NCBI GenBank assembly: GCA_028386065.3
Contig: JAKUCV010006155.1
Span: 80,324-144,323, forward strand
Direction: 5' to 3'
Origin: Turnera subulata
Lineage: Eukaryota > Streptophyta > Magnoliopsida > Malpighiales > Passifloraceae
DNA length: 64,000 nucleotides
Of this stretch, positions 1-12,695 are shown piece after piece. Below the pieces are notes generated by a model. It saw only the letters and a program-made list of their open reading frames with translations, was not told the origin of the DNA and made no database searches. The first letter of the stretch is position 1, and each line of letters opens with the position of its first letter. The translations under genes and the position numbers were made by a program.

Positions 1-375
1 TTCGGACTCACCCCTCGCCTGCGGGGTTTCATCCCGTAGGATGAGTTGTTTCATGTACAGGCTTAGTGCATTCCAGACAGGCTGCAGCGTTTCCCTTGGA
101 CAGGCTTGGATCCATAGATTGCATGTGTCGCATACAGTGTTAGTGAGTTTAAGTCTTCCGCTGTGCATATTGTTATTGTTGTTGGGCCATTGGGCCAGTA
201 TCGTTTTTATTGATGTTATTGATGTTGGGCCGTAGGGCCATATTGTAGTTTATACTTTTGGGCTGTTGAGCCAGGGTTATGCTTTATACACTGTATGCTA
301 GGCCTTGTTGGGCTGGGTTGTCACAGTTCCGGCACGTGTTTACTGTATACGGTAAATACGGGTCGGGGCGTTTCA
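1..375 (+). repeat. 3' end of a Ty3/gypsy-type LTR, truncated by the window edge
   Basis: The first 40 bases are the reverse complement of a stretch inside the gypsy LTR at about 24430-24472, and the last 30 (near 344-375) match the reverse complement of that LTR's first bases, ending GGGGCGTTTCA. The middle differs, so this is a diverged relative in the opposite orientation. Several GGGCC-type inverted repeats lie at 180-320. The 3' border at 375 is inferred from the TG..CA rule; the other end is outside the window, so target duplications cannot be checked. Confidence 0.75.
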
Positions 376-638
376 TGAGATGTTTATTACCGATATTTTA
401 ACTCTTGTTTTCGATTAGGTCACGTTTGGTTTATGGTAACAGATTCGCAGCTGAAATCAAGAGTGCATCTTGTCATCCATAAAGAATTGAATGGAAAAAT
501 AATCAAACTGAAACTTGTTCAAATTACCGTCATAAATAATAATAAACTATATAATTAATAATAAAAAATTAACACTTATAGAAAATAATAATAGTAAATT
601 AAAATTACTCTTATTTTATTGGGATGACTTATTATACA
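376..638. other. AT-rich spacer, no gene seen
   Basis: Low-complexity A/T-rich DNA between the LTR tail and the SINE. No open frame, RNA gene or repeat border is visible. Confidence 0.6.
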
Positions 639-655
639 ACAATAAATAACCTGTA

Positions 656-843
656 ACCAATGTGGGGTTGGTCCAAGTGGTAAGCGACTTGGTTCCGCTT
701 AAGCGAGGTCTCGGGTTCGAGTCCTCGTGTATGCAGAAAATTCTCATTGGGAGACTCACCCACCATACCCAGGTGCGCGACCCGGGTCGACCGGATTAGT
801 CGGGGCAAAGCTCCGGATACCGGATGCGAAACCAAAAAAAAAA
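656..843 (+). mobile_element. tRNA-derived SINE with target-site duplication
   Basis: A pol III-type internal promoter is visible: box A-like TGGTCCAAGTGG at 669-680 and box B GGTTCGAGTCC at 714-724. A tRNA-unrelated body and a short A-tail follow. It is flanked by a 17-bp direct repeat with one mismatch (639-655 and 844-860, ACAATAAAYAACCTGTA), as expected from LINE-assisted insertion. A reverse-oriented copy of the same family lies at 38861-39025 and a diverged relative near 52290-52480. The architecture recalls plant Au-type SINEs; that family name is a suggestion only. Confidence 0.88.
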
Positions 844-860
844 ACAATAAACAACCTGTA

Positions 861-1240
861 GTTTCTTATTATAATTTTAATATAATTGTATCATATTTAG
901 TGCAATCTCTTATGGAAAAAAACTAATTAGTGTATAATTATCGTATATAAATAACTAAAATGAAAAAAAAATAAGTTAATAGAAGATGGACAACTGCATA
1001 TAAGCTTCCAAAATTAGAAAAATAGTACTTTTCTACATTAAGAACTAAAAAAATATAATATTTATGTAAGAAACAAATATATAGAGAGTAACATTGTAAA
1101 ACTAACAAGAATTTTTAAAAAAAATATAATATTTTTTACAGGAGTCAAAAAAAATTATTTATTAGAAGCTAATTCTAAAAAAAATAAGGATTACAAGTTA
1201 AACCTTCTAATGTAGGTAAATACTTTAGTAAAATTTATTC
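861..1240. other. AT-rich spacer, no gene seen
   Basis: Long A and T runs without credible coding or structural features. It may be decayed internal sequence of the Copia element that ends at 1690, but nothing recognisable supports that. Confidence 0.5.
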
Positions 1241-1690
1241 TTTTAGCTCACTTTCGATTTATCTTATACAGAGAAGATTATTATTGAGCTCTCAATTTTG
1301 TAACTCTGAAGATGTTTATCATGCTAGTTGCTCTAGGTGTTAATGCATTTTTGCTGCAGGTCTATGGTTATCCCTTTATATTGCGATTTGGCCTGAGACA
1401 TGCCAAAAAGGGATACAATCATACTAACGTTGTTTGTTGACGTTTCTATTGACCATACTTTATTACCGTGTTTTGTTGTTGATTTTTGCTGGAATATAAT
1501 ATCTTGATCTATTTTGGCTTATCTCAGTACTTCATACTTGGTCATATTAGCTTTTTGAGATGCCAAAAGGGGGGAAATAGGGTTGCGTGATTGCAGAAAT
1601 GTTTTAGAAAGGGGGAGCATTTGTGCAAAACTGATTTCAAAAGTTATTATCTTTTCACGCAAAGTTTGTCATCATCAAAAAGGGGGAGAT
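1241..1690 (+). mobile_element. 3' internal end of a Copia (SIRE-like) retrotransposon with polypurine tract
   Basis: Non-coding tail of a plus-strand Copia element. Several purine-rich blocks of the form AAAGGGGGA occur (about 1567-1580, 1605-1618), and the last, AAAAAGGGGGAGAT at 1677-1690, abuts an LTR beginning TGTTGG. A polypurine tract just before a TG-starting LTR is the plus-strand primer site. Repeated GTTTGTCATCATCAAAAAGG-type sequence before the LTR is typical of SIRE/Maximus elements (from memory of the family). No gag-pol remains in the window. Confidence 0.75.
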
Positions 1691-2042
1691 TGTTGGCCTA
1701 AGGTCGGATTAGCATGTGCTTTGTGTTAATTATTTTTCACAATCTTAATTAAGCATGCTAACCGAGATAATTGAATATGTGTGGATTAGTGTTTGATTTT
1801 GCATAAATTATATTTATTAATCCTTTTTATTCCTTAGCCATGTTTTGATGCTAACAAACTATGAGTTTCAGATTTTTATATAAAATCAAAGCATGCATGT
1901 GATATTTTTGTGTAGTAGATATGTCTCTTTCAACTCTTGTTACATGTGCATCCATCCTAGACTCCATATTATATTATATATTAAATGAGCTAATTAGGTT
2001 TTGATTTTGACAAACCTATGTGTAGCATCTTTTGTATCTAAC

Positions 2043-4267
2043 TGTCACTCCCCCGCTTAACGTGACCGGCCAGGCACCTTGTGCACCACCATGTGCCACA
2101 AGGCACCCCAAGGCCTTTCATCAACACAACCAGAAACTCGTTGCCTCTGCTCGGCGGGTTACCAACAAAGGAATGCGCAGCGTAAAAGGAAGCGAAACCA
2201 ACAAAAGCAAAGGCAACAAAGATAATAAAAAATAATTAAATCCATTAATAAAGACAACTCCACTAATGACATTAAACCAACGCTACATAGGGGGACTAGA
2301 ACTTGCTACACAAAGACATAACCTTCATAAACAATCCACTACAATAAATTAATAAAAGAGTCCGACTCGGTTATACCCATCGTCCTACAACCCGCGCACT
2401 CAATCTCGCACCTGTAAGACAAGGGGAGGAAATAGGGGGTGAGTCCACTGACTCAATAAGCAGGTGACCATACAAGCAATAGCAATGACACACACAAGAG
2501 GCAACAACATCCAACAGCTTTACATCAATGCACCGTGATTAGCCCACGGGTAAGCTATCGTGAAGTTGTACTAAGCCTATCTGCGTGATCTGGTAGCCTT
2601 TACCAACATGTTACTCCTTAGCCCACAGCCACGGGAACTGCTCGTGACTTGCTACCAAACCACACACGGCGTCCAGTATAACCCCACCATCATCTCATAC
2701 GACCAAGCAGCCTAGGGGCACTGCAGGGCCCATCATCAACATCAATATCATCTTATGCCAATGTCATGGATGCATATGTAATGCATGAAATGCACAGCCC
2801 GATTATCAGACTCGTCAACAAGCCAAGGCATCATCATCTTATCATCAACTTTGCACCATTGGTGCCATCAAATAGCATATTGGGTCATCAACCAACAAGC
2901 TAGCACCATCAACCATCACATTATGGCAACCAAACTTACCAAACCATTAAACACATCAACCAAGCCATTAGGCACATCAAGGCTAACCAACTCTCCTCCT
3001 TGGAACCCTTAGGTATCTAGGATTCCTACTGCCCTGTAATTCACACATAAATATAATTCACAACCCAATCATAGAAACCATATAATATAAACCACAATTC
3101 AATCACATAAATCAACCTTACAGCAACTCGGGTAGAATCTGGCCTGCAGAGGCAGAGACTTCACCGAGGTTAAACACGCACCTAAAGGCAGAACCGACCT
3201 TGGGAATCAACATCAAAGTTGTAACCCTACCTCTTTTCATTCCATAGCCATCAAGAACACTCAATTCTAAGCTCTCTAGCTCGCTCCTACACCAACTCGG
3301 GTTCCTGCAGCAAGTCTGCTGCAAAATAGTGAACTTGGAGAGTGCATAACTCTCTCAGTTAAGCTCTAAAAATATCAAACTCAGTTCCCATAGACAGATA
3401 TGGATGTTAACTAACTCTGGGCTTTTGTTTCACTCAATTCCAACCGGTGGTTTGGCCGGAATCCTCATTTTAGTGGTCAGGGGTCTGTTTGGCCGAGAGC
3501 AGAACCCGCTCACCTCTCCTCCTTTCCCCTCTTTTCTCTCTTTCTCTCTTTCTCTCACACCTATCACGATTTATTTCTGATCAGAATGAGTGAGAGGTGC
3601 CTGGTTTCACCCCTTAAGTGATGGTAAGTAGGTGACTAAGCACCTACTTGCCACACTTGCCAACTTGGTGCCACCTTATGCTTGTTTCCCATCCAATTAG
3701 TTTGTGGCAACCAACCTGCTAGCTTGCACACCCAAACCACCTGCAGCTTATTCCCGAGCCACACGTCTCATTCTGATTGGTCAGTTTGGCCAATTACATA
3801 TTTACCCGCATCGAGCCCAATTGTGCACCGACGGGCACACCATTGCCCCGGTTGTGCACTATTTCGCACCAAATCGAGCCAACCAATAATCCCCTTGGCA
3901 AATCGTGCCTCTAATGAATCTATTACACCAAATAATCACATTCCTAATGTTTCCCACCATTTATTGACCGATAAGATGAATCGAGCACTCTGGACACCAA
4001 ACTAGGCCAACCCGTGCCATCGGATCACTACGAACCCACTTGTGTGCACTAGGCCAAGCCTATGCTAACCACCTCATGTCAACCCGACACCATTTTATGT
4101 AACCGAGTCTAAACCCATACTAATGTGTACACCAACATTATTAACAATACCCACTTTCTCTCGAATACCCGATCCAACCTACACGAATGTGCCTGAAGGA
4201 CAAGCTACACCCGGCTCTCATCATGTAAATACTTCTCTATATTATAGGGTATACCTGGGGTATCACA
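2043..4267 (-). repeat. 3' LTR of family A element
   Basis: Begins TGTCACTCCCCCGC and ends GGGGTATCACA on the plus strand. It is nearly identical to the matching parts of 6145-8965 but lacks that copy's internal duplication. The open frames inside it are not conserved protein families. Confidence 0.9.
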
Positions 4268-6144
4268 TCATCCCCTCCTTCAAGGAATTTTGTCCTCGAA
4301 ATTCAGGTGTTACCCTAACCTCAAAGACAACATCAATCTTTATATGTAACTTTCACCATGTTCCTAAATTTGCTCATATGCCAACCTATTATTTCTCAAT
4401 TGTTTCAACCTCGATCTTTAGTGGATCACCCAACTATAACTGAATCTAATATAAACACCTCCAAATTTATACCCAAGTTCTACCTCACTCCTAACTTAGA
4501 TACCTCGAATTCTCATATCTCTTACACTTGTAATTCTCACACTATTCCGTTTCGCATACCTCAACATCTCAATCGCAATCTTATAGATTCTAGTTCTCTC
4601 AACTATCTATCACTTCTTACCACGGTACAAATGGATAGGCTAAACAATACTCATGCCAAACTTACTTAATTCATGCCTTTAAAAATATTTTCAAAATAGT
4701 ATTTGCAAAAACGTTATAAATTGTGGCCACATTGTCCAAGTAAACAAAACTTTGCAGTGTACCGTTAGCCGTCCAAATGTAACCATATAAGTCTCCACTT
4801 AAGTTCTCCACATGATACATCACTCAATAAGCTACTACAATCCATATACTCATTCTCTCATCCCAATAGCTTCTACTTCTTATTCACTCCACTATGTTGC
4901 ACTACCTGCGCACTACTATGCCATTTAGCCAACAAGGCCAATTACCCGTAACCGAACCACCAAACTCACTAGTCGCATATTCATGTGTGCACTAGCACTC
5001 TAATCGGTCAACCAATCAATTTCTCCAACTAGACCACTAAATGCACTACTCTCGCACTATGCAAACTAATGCGTGCGTTGGTACATCAAGTGCACCAACT
5101 GAGTCGCCAAAATATCCCTCTCGGACAAATCACATACAAACAGGCCAATCATGCTTTCGCTGCGTCACTCCGCTTATACTTCAACTTCTTACCATTCCCC
5201 TAGATAATTGGAACTTCCTTCCATATTAAAGTTATGACTCCCAAAAGTATGTAATACTTCACAATCACTCCCAAATCCATCAACATACTTCATCATAATT
5301 TAGCATTCTACAATCTAATCCAACTATCAGTAATATCTCTAGGGTGTCATCTTTACTCTAATATATGCTAACTGATCGGAACATTCATAAACAATCATCT
5401 CATCCATTACTACTTAAGGAACTTAAAAGCCAAATTACAAACTATAAACCAACAATCACAACCTATTCCTTTATACCTTACTCTCCTTTAGGTTCCAGAA
5501 CACTATCTACTACCCTTCCTTTACTAATATCGAGTTACGACTCGCAAACTACAATGCCACCCCTTTATACTCACACTCCCTCTCATAAACTTCTTTTCTC
5601 ATACCTCAATTCTACTTCGGTTGAAACTATCTCGATCCATCATGAGACCTGTTCTGACCTTTTTACACTCCTTTAAAATCAACACAATCAACTACTTACT
5701 TCCTCTACACTTTATTCCCAACTGCTCCTTGTCAATATAACCTGCCCACGAGTTTCCCGGGCTACACATCAAGCAAACATAAAAACACAGCAACAAATAA
5801 CACACAATAACCACATAATTATTACAAACGTCTCTCACCAAAACCCGAACCTCTAAATCGATGGGTATTAGCCACAAGACTCGATAACCTATGCCCCTCT
5901 AGCAAAATTGAAAAACTTCATCCCTTGATTGCATTTCTTTTACACCCAGCTCATGTAGACACTTAACTTTTGCAAAAATAAAGTTCCTTTACCACAACCA
6001 TCAAATTTGAAATGACATGACACACACTTTCAGAAAACTCATGCTCCACTACCAAAACTATCACATATTTTTGCAGCAAAAGACAAGACATCAACTGTCG
6101 TGACACCAAACACATCCTAAACAAACATGCTCCACTACCAATTC
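4268..6144 (-). other. Internal region of family A element, non-coding
   Basis: Bounded by a polypurine tract on the left (complement of TCATCCCCTCCTTCAAGG) and a primer-binding-like site on the right (complement of TGCTCCACTACCAATTC at 6128-6144). Otherwise it is A/C-rich, with short frames and no recognisable retroviral motif. Confidence 0.75.
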
Positions 6145-8965
6145 TGTCACGCCCCCGCTTAGCGCGACCAGCCAGGCACCTTGTGCACCACCATGTGCCA
6201 AAAGGCACCCCAAGGCCTTTCATCAACACAACCAGAAACTCGTTGCCTCTGCTCGGCGGGTTACCAACAAAGGAATGCGCAGTGTAAAAGGAAGCGAAAC
6301 CAACAAAAGCAAAGGCAACAAAGATAATAAAAAATAATTAAATCCATTAATAAAGACAACTCCACTAATGACATTAAACCAACGCTACATAGGGGCACTA
6401 GAACTTGCTACACAAAGACATAACCTTCATATACAATCCAATACAATAAATTAATAAAAGAGTCCAACTCGGCTATACCCATCGTCCGACATCCCACGCA
6501 CTCAATCTTGCACCTGTAAGACAAGGGGAGGAAATAGGGGGTGAGTCCACTAACTCAATAAGCAGGTGACCATACAAGCAACAGCAATGACACATACAAG
6601 AGGCAACAACATCCAACAGCTTTACATCAATGCACCGTGATCAACCCACGGGTAAGCTATCATGAAGTTGTACTAAGCCTACCTGCGTGATCTGGTAGCC
6701 TTTACCAACATGTTACTCCTTAGCCCACAGCCACGGGAAGTGCTCGTGACTTGCTACCAAACCACACACGGCGTCCAGTATAACCCCACCATCATCTCAT
6801 ACGACCAAGCAGCCTAGGGGCACTGCAGGGCCCATCATCAACATCAATATCATCTTATGCCAATGTCATGGATGCATATGTAATGCATGAAATGCACAGC
6901 CCGATTATCAGACTCGTCAACAAGCCAAGGCATCATCATCTTATCATCAACTTTGCACCATTGGTGCCATCAAATAGCATATTGGGTCATCAACCAACAA
7001 GCTAGCACCATCAACCATCATATTATGGCAACCAAACTTACCAAACCATTAAACACATCAACCAAGCCATTAGGCACATCAAGGCTAACCAACTCTCCTT
7101 TTTGGAACCCTTAGGTATCTAGGATTCCTACTGCCCTGTAATACACATATAAATATAAATCACAACCCAATCATAGAAACCATATAATATAAACCACAAT
7201 TCAATCACATAAATCAACCTTACAGCAACTCGAGTAGAATCTGGCCTGCAGAGGCAGAGACTTCACCGAGGTTAAACACGCACCTAAAGGCAGAACCGAC
7301 CTTGGGAATCAACATCAAAGTTGTAACCCTGCCTCTTATCTTTCCATAGCCATCGAGAACACTCAATTCCAAGCTCTATAATAGCCACAGGAAGTGCTCG
7401 TGACTTACTATCAAACCACACACGGCGCCCAATACAACCCTACCATCATCTCATATGACCAAGCAGCCGAGGGGCACTGCAGGGTCCATCATCAACATCA
7501 ATATCATCTTATGCCAATGTCATGGATGCATATGTAATGCATTAAATGCATAGCCTGATTACCGGGCACGTCAACAGGACAAGGCATCATCATCTTATCA
7601 TCAACTTTGCACCATTGGTGCCATCAACAAGCATATTGGGTCATCAACCAACAAGCTAGCACCATCAACCATCACATTATGGCAACCAAACTTACCAAAC
7701 CATTAAACATATCATCCAAGCCATTAGGCACATCAAGGCTAACCAACTCTCCTCCTTGGAACCTTAGGTATCTAGGATTCCTACTACCAGCAACTCGGGT
7801 AGAATTTGACCTGCATAGGCAGAGAATTCACCGAGGTTAAACACGCACCTAAAGGCAGAACCGACCTTGGAAATCAACATCAAAGTTGTAACCCTGCCTC
7901 TTATCTTTCCGTAGCCATCTATAACACTCAATTCCAAGCTCTCTAGCTCCAGATATGGCTCCTACATCAACTCGGGATCCTTCAGCAGGTCTGCTGCAAA
8001 ACAGTGAACTTGGAGAGTGCATAACTCTCTCAGTTAAGCTCTAAAAATAGCAAACTCAGTTCCCACGGGTAGCTATGGATGTTAGCTAACTTTAGGCTTT
8101 GGTTTCACTAAATTCCAACCGGTGGTTTGGCCGGAATCCTCATTTTAGTGGCCAGGGGTCTGTCTGGCCGAGAGCAGAACCCCTAGGCTCACCTCTCCTC
8201 CTTTCTCTTGTTTTCTCTCTTTCTCTCTTTCTCTCACACCTATCACGATTTTGTTCTGATCAGAATGAGTGAGAGGTACCTGGTTTCACCCCATAAGTGA
8301 TGGTAAGTAGGTGACTAAGCACCTACTTGCCACACTTGCCAACTTGGTGCCACTTGCATCAAGTTGGTGCCACCTCATGCTTGTTTCCCGTCCAATTAGT
8401 TTGTGGCAACCAACCTGCTAGCTTGTACACCCAAACCACCAGCAGCTTATTCCCCAGTCACACGTCTCATTCTGAATGGTCGGTTTTTCCAATTATGTAT
8501 TTACCCTCATCGAGCCCAATTGTGCACCGACGGGCACACCATTGCCCCGGTTGTGCACTATTTCGCACCAAATCGAGCCAACCAATAATCCCCTTGGAAA
8601 ATCGTGCCTCTAATGAATCTATTACACCAAATAATCACATTCCTAATGTTTCCCACCATTTATTGATCTATAAGATGAATCGAGCACTCGGGACACCAAA
8701 CTAGGCCAACCCGTGCCATCGGATCACTACGAACCCACTTGTGTGCACTAGCCAAGCCTATGCTAACCACCTCATGCCAACCCGACACCATTTTATGTAA
8801 CCGAGTCTAAACCCATACTAATGTGTACACCAACATTATTAACAATACCCACTTTCTCTTGAATACCCGATCCAACCTACACGAACGTGCTTGAAGGACA
8901 AGCAACACCTGGCTCTCATCATGTAAATACTTCTCTATATTCTAGGGTATACCTGGGGTATCACA
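6145..8965 (-). repeat. 5' LTR of family A element, with internal tandem duplication
   Basis: Same ends as the left LTR but about 600 bp longer. The extra length is a partial tandem duplication: sequence from about 6730 (AGCCACGGGAAGTGCTCGTG) starts again at 7383 (AGCCACAGGAAGTGCTCGTG) and runs to about 7950. The second copy has lost about 90 bp around 7785. Confidence 0.88.
6730..7950. repeat. Tandem duplication inside LTR (two units of about 0.65 and 0.57 kb)
   Basis: Unit 1 is about 6730-7382 and unit 2 about 7383-7950. They are collinear apart from scattered substitutions and a deletion in unit 2 that removes the stretch from CTGCCCTGTAAT to AACCTTAC. The left LTR (2043-4267) has one unit only. 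Confidence 0.85.
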
Positions 8966-10974
8966 CTAACCATGAATCACAGCTCACATGTCCAACTCGT
9001 GATCAACAATCTTGGAAGAAGAGTGAGTGGAATTGGAACATGTGTTAGTGGGCATGATTGGTAGCTTTCAACAAGCAAACTCCCATGCCATTCATGTTTG
9101 TTTAATCCCTAATGACATTGGTCAACAAACCTGGTACTAACTATTTCTGGAGATTGATTATGTGATGAAAGAACCCTTAAACAAATCAAAGGGCAGCTGA
9201 ATTCAAACTTCCTAGGTCCAACTTAGGACTATGCTAAACAATGACATCAATGACTAAAAGCTGCAGTCTGGTGTGTCTCGTGCCAAAATATGAAAGGGAC
9301 AACAGGAAAGAAGACCGTTGACACTCTGGCACCTCTGACAACAAAACTAGCTGGAATGAAAGGGACTCCTAACAGATTCAAATTGATTCAACCAAGTCCC
9401 ACATGGAAATGCCAACCCTGGACTTTACAAAAGCTGCTGAAACGCTGATGACCTGGCGTCTTCCACGAAAAATCTGACAGTGACAGGAGATTGATGATAG
9501 TTGGCTTTCATTGGTCTTTGTGTCAAGCTAACCTTGAAACGCCCGTGTCCCAATTTATTAATATAAAATAGAATTTAAATATAGAATGACTAAATTGCCC
9601 TTATCATTATCGGGACACGAAAATCATCAACTAAACACCCGTATCCCAAATAACCCATTAAATTAATTACAACATGAGAAGTGACCAAAGTGCCCTTCCA
9701 CCCGGGTCATGATACCAACAACATAATCAACATACAACTATACAATAAATTATACAAGGAAGCGAGTATGCAGCGGAAGACAAAACATATAATAACACGT
9801 ATGCAGTGAACTCTATGGATCCGACCTGAGGAGGAAAGCACCGCCACTTGCTGATATGCACCACTGCTCAATGAGTAGTTAACCTGAAAAAGACTATGAG
9901 GGGGTGAGACCAACCACTGTCTCACCGCAAACAAATAAACCAAAGTATACAAATACAAATCAACCACAAATACCGGCATCAGGCAGTAGCAATCATAGTG
10001 CACAATCAAGTCACAATGCATATCACAAGTCATCAATAAACTTCAAACCATCACTTGTCTTTTATCATATTATTATAGTTATACTTTATTGTTTTTAGAA
10101 TTTTAACATTTTATTAGGGCCCTCTACTGTGTGCGTCGAGCTCGGTCCCGTCTCATGAGACAACCAGGACATAAGCCCAATATAATCAGAGCAAGGCCCA
10201 ATACAATCAGTGAGAGAGAGAGATAGACAGAGAGAAAGAGGGAGGTAGAAAGGGGGAGATAGAAAGAGGGAGGTAGAACCGGTCATCACAGACCCATATG
10301 CTAAACCGCATATACCATGCTATCCCGCATGCAATCCCGAGGGGTATCACTTCCCGCTCGAACCAACCGGTCAACAGCCCCGCAGTAGAATATTTTTATT
10401 GTACATTATTCTCAGTTATACTTAACGAGTTATGTGTTCCCATACGTTCTATTTATCTAGGGGTGTGGATTTAACATTTTATTTTGAAGTCCGGGCCTCC
10501 GGACCACAAATCACCACACTAACCACAACAGTATACCATGTTATTGAATCATAACAAAATGAATTATGCTCTACCGACAAATCATATTCACACGGGCACG
10601 CTATGCACATAATCAGGCATACCACATCAAAAGCATCATCACTTAGACACAAAAGTGCAAACAAGGAGTTTCGCACAGCAAGCAGACATACAAACGGCAT
10701 TCAATGCCAAACAAGAATTTCAATTTCATGTACCAAGTCTAAACCGAGTATTGCAGACAGTAAAGTATACAAAGGTTTATATGTCCTCACCTGGGCCATA
10801 TTAACTGTCTCAAAACCGAAGCTTTGTTCCGCCTCGACATTCCTACGCCCACAACATCCTACCATATATACGTCACATAAGACACTTATTCATGACAAAT
10901 ACTATATGTATGCTAAAGATGAAATCTTGAGCCTTCTAGTCCGTTTGTGTTCATTAACCGTGAATCCACTAATA

Positions 10975-11252
10975 GGTCGGGGTCTAAGCCCAAATATAAT
11001 CCTTAAACTCCATAATTTCATATTTAACTTAAATCCATATTATAGTTGTTGGGCCTAAGCCCATATAAACTTAATCAAAACCTTATCGAGCCTAAAGCCC
11101 ATCTCAAATACAAGCCATTGGGCCTAAAGTCCATCTTAAATAAGTTATTTTTTATTGGCCCTAAAGCCCATGCCATATCCATGTGTCATATAGAGTTATT
11201 GGGCCTAAAGCCCATACATGCTCAATATAACATAAATTGGGCCTATAGCCCA
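10975..11252. repeat. Array of GGGC-CTAAA-GCCC inverted repeats
   Basis: Short hairpin-capable units recur every 40-50 bp. Examples are TGGGC-CTAA-GCCCA at 11050-11063, TGGGC-CTAAA-GCCCA at 11200-11214 and TGGGC-CTATA-GCCCA at 11238-11252. Weaker units lie near 10979, 11089, 11119 and 11156. The array is missing from the other LTR of this element because of a deletion. Confidence 0.75.
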
Positions 11253-12341
11253 TTTGATATCCATGAATCAAATGAAGAATTTAATGGCCCTGGCCCGATC
11301 CGTCATGAAAATCATATTATATAGTAAAACCCGAGCCCAGCCTTTCCGGCCTAACAGTCCTACCCGCGTCGGTGGAATTCTAGCCACGCCACTCACAACT
11401 CGCCACACTCGATATCCACTATTCCATTTATTACGGTACATCGATTAATCCATTACACTACATGACATGCTCGAATATGAAATACAAGACATCATCCGGT
11501 AATTACCTCTTAGTGTCAATTCCCGATGCTCGCCAGGATAGTACAGCCACTCGCCGGATTCTGACCTGAATCGCCGGAACAGTACACGTCTCGCCGGATT
11601 CCGGTCACCCTCACCGGAACAGCCACCTGAGAAACCGACAAACCACAACAACTGCCGAGAAATGAACACCACACAACCGGACTTTCAACTCCACAAACAA
11701 CAAACACCAAGAATCAAAACGAACAAGGGAACAAATTAAATAGTTGGATCCTTACCGGAACATGAGACAACCATCTCGGATCTATCAAACAACCAAACCA
11801 CGACAACACTACTGCCACCACCTGAAAAACCAATCTGAACAACACTGGTTGCCGGAGGACAGACCCGCATGTTCTTTGCCGGAGCAAGATGCACCGAACC
11901 CGAGCACCTCTGCCGGCAACAACCCAATCACGAATACAACCCGCAGTCCAATCGACAACAAAACAGAAAGAATGAAGAAGAAGCAAGAGACGGTCGGGAT
12001 ACTCACCAGACGACGGCGACACAAGCTCTGCTCATCCGCTGCCTCGTCTTCTCCGCCAACAACCTGAGGCAACTCACCTCAACCTTCCCACACGCACCCG
12101 TCCTCCAACTACCGACGCAGTCGACCCGCCGTCATGAGATGGCGGCTCTGTCGCGAAGGAGAAGAAAAGGAATGGTGGTGGCGACGTGCGTGGGTGTGGA
12201 AGAGAAGAGAAAAGATTATGAGAAGAGAGAGAGAAGAAGAAGAACCCTGGTGAGGCGCCGTCGGCGTGGAGAAGAGGAGGAAAAGAAAGGAGAAGAGAAA
12301 AGGAAGAAGGAAAAGGAGGAATGGCCTAGGATTGGCCGGCC

Positions 12342-12369
12342 TAGACCAAAACGACGTCGTTTTGGTCTA
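12342..12369. promoter_or_regulatory. 28-bp perfect palindrome with ACGACGTCGT core in LTR
   Basis: Each half is TAGACCAAAACGAC, so the sequence reads the same on both strands, centred on GACGTC. ACGT-core palindromes are the classic binding sites of plant bZIP factors; a regulatory role here is inference. Counterparts are in the related LTRs: 34990-35012 (one extra G at the centre) and 22499-22520 (shorter centre). It is absent from 14198-15816 because that LTR is deleted there. Confidence 0.6.
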
Positions 12370-12695
12370 AGGCGCGGTCAACTCCCCTGATCAACGCGCG
12401 CATAGGGTTAGGCTTTTATTTTTTATTTTTTTTACTTTAATTCAAAACGACGTAGTTTTGAGTGAAACTACGATAAACTCCATATTTCACCCCAGAACTC
12501 CAATTGTTCCCAAACAACCCGAATAAGGATAAATTCTATAAGTAAAAATAATATTCTCAAAGAGAATAATTTTATTATAACAATAATTTCTTAACCAAAG
12601 ACTCCCGGAAATTCCGCAAGGGTAAATGTGGAAATTAAATACCAAAAATTTTGAAAATTCCGTAAAAATCAATTAACGAAAATCGGGGCGTTACA

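Larger units (their letters stand above)
2043..8965 (-). mobile_element. Non-autonomous LTR retrotransposon (family A)
   Basis: Two LTRs (2043-4267 and 6145-8965) flank 1.88 kb of non-coding sequence. The insertion has a perfect 5-bp duplication CTAAC (2038-2042 and 8966-8970). Orientation is minus: a purine tract (in minus sense AAGGAGGGGATGA) abuts the inner edge of the left LTR, and a primer-binding-like TTGGTAGTGGAGCA lies inside the right LTR. No gag, protease, reverse transcriptase or integrase is detectable in any frame, so it must have moved with proteins supplied in trans. The LTR starts TGTGATACCCC in minus sense, a Ty3/gypsy-like start. Confidence 0.9.
9535..12695 (-). repeat. 3' LTR of family B element (full length, 3.16 kb)
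   Basis: Contains a GA-rich simple repeat (10205-10275), an array of GGGC/GCCC inverted repeats (about 10975-11252), a purine-rich stretch (12130-12320), a 28-bp perfect palindrome (12342-12369) and a second near-palindrome CAAAACGACGTAGTTTTG (12443-12460). The open frames in this LTR are composition artefacts. Confidence 0.9.

Noticed and set aside
656..843. A functional tRNA gene
   Set aside because: The box A/B spacing fits pol III, but the cloverleaf does not fold and a poly-A tail with target duplication marks a SINE.
10205..10275. GA-rich repeat as a GAGA-factor promoter site
   Set aside because: It is a simple repeat present in all family B LTRs with variable length; there is no evidence for regulation.
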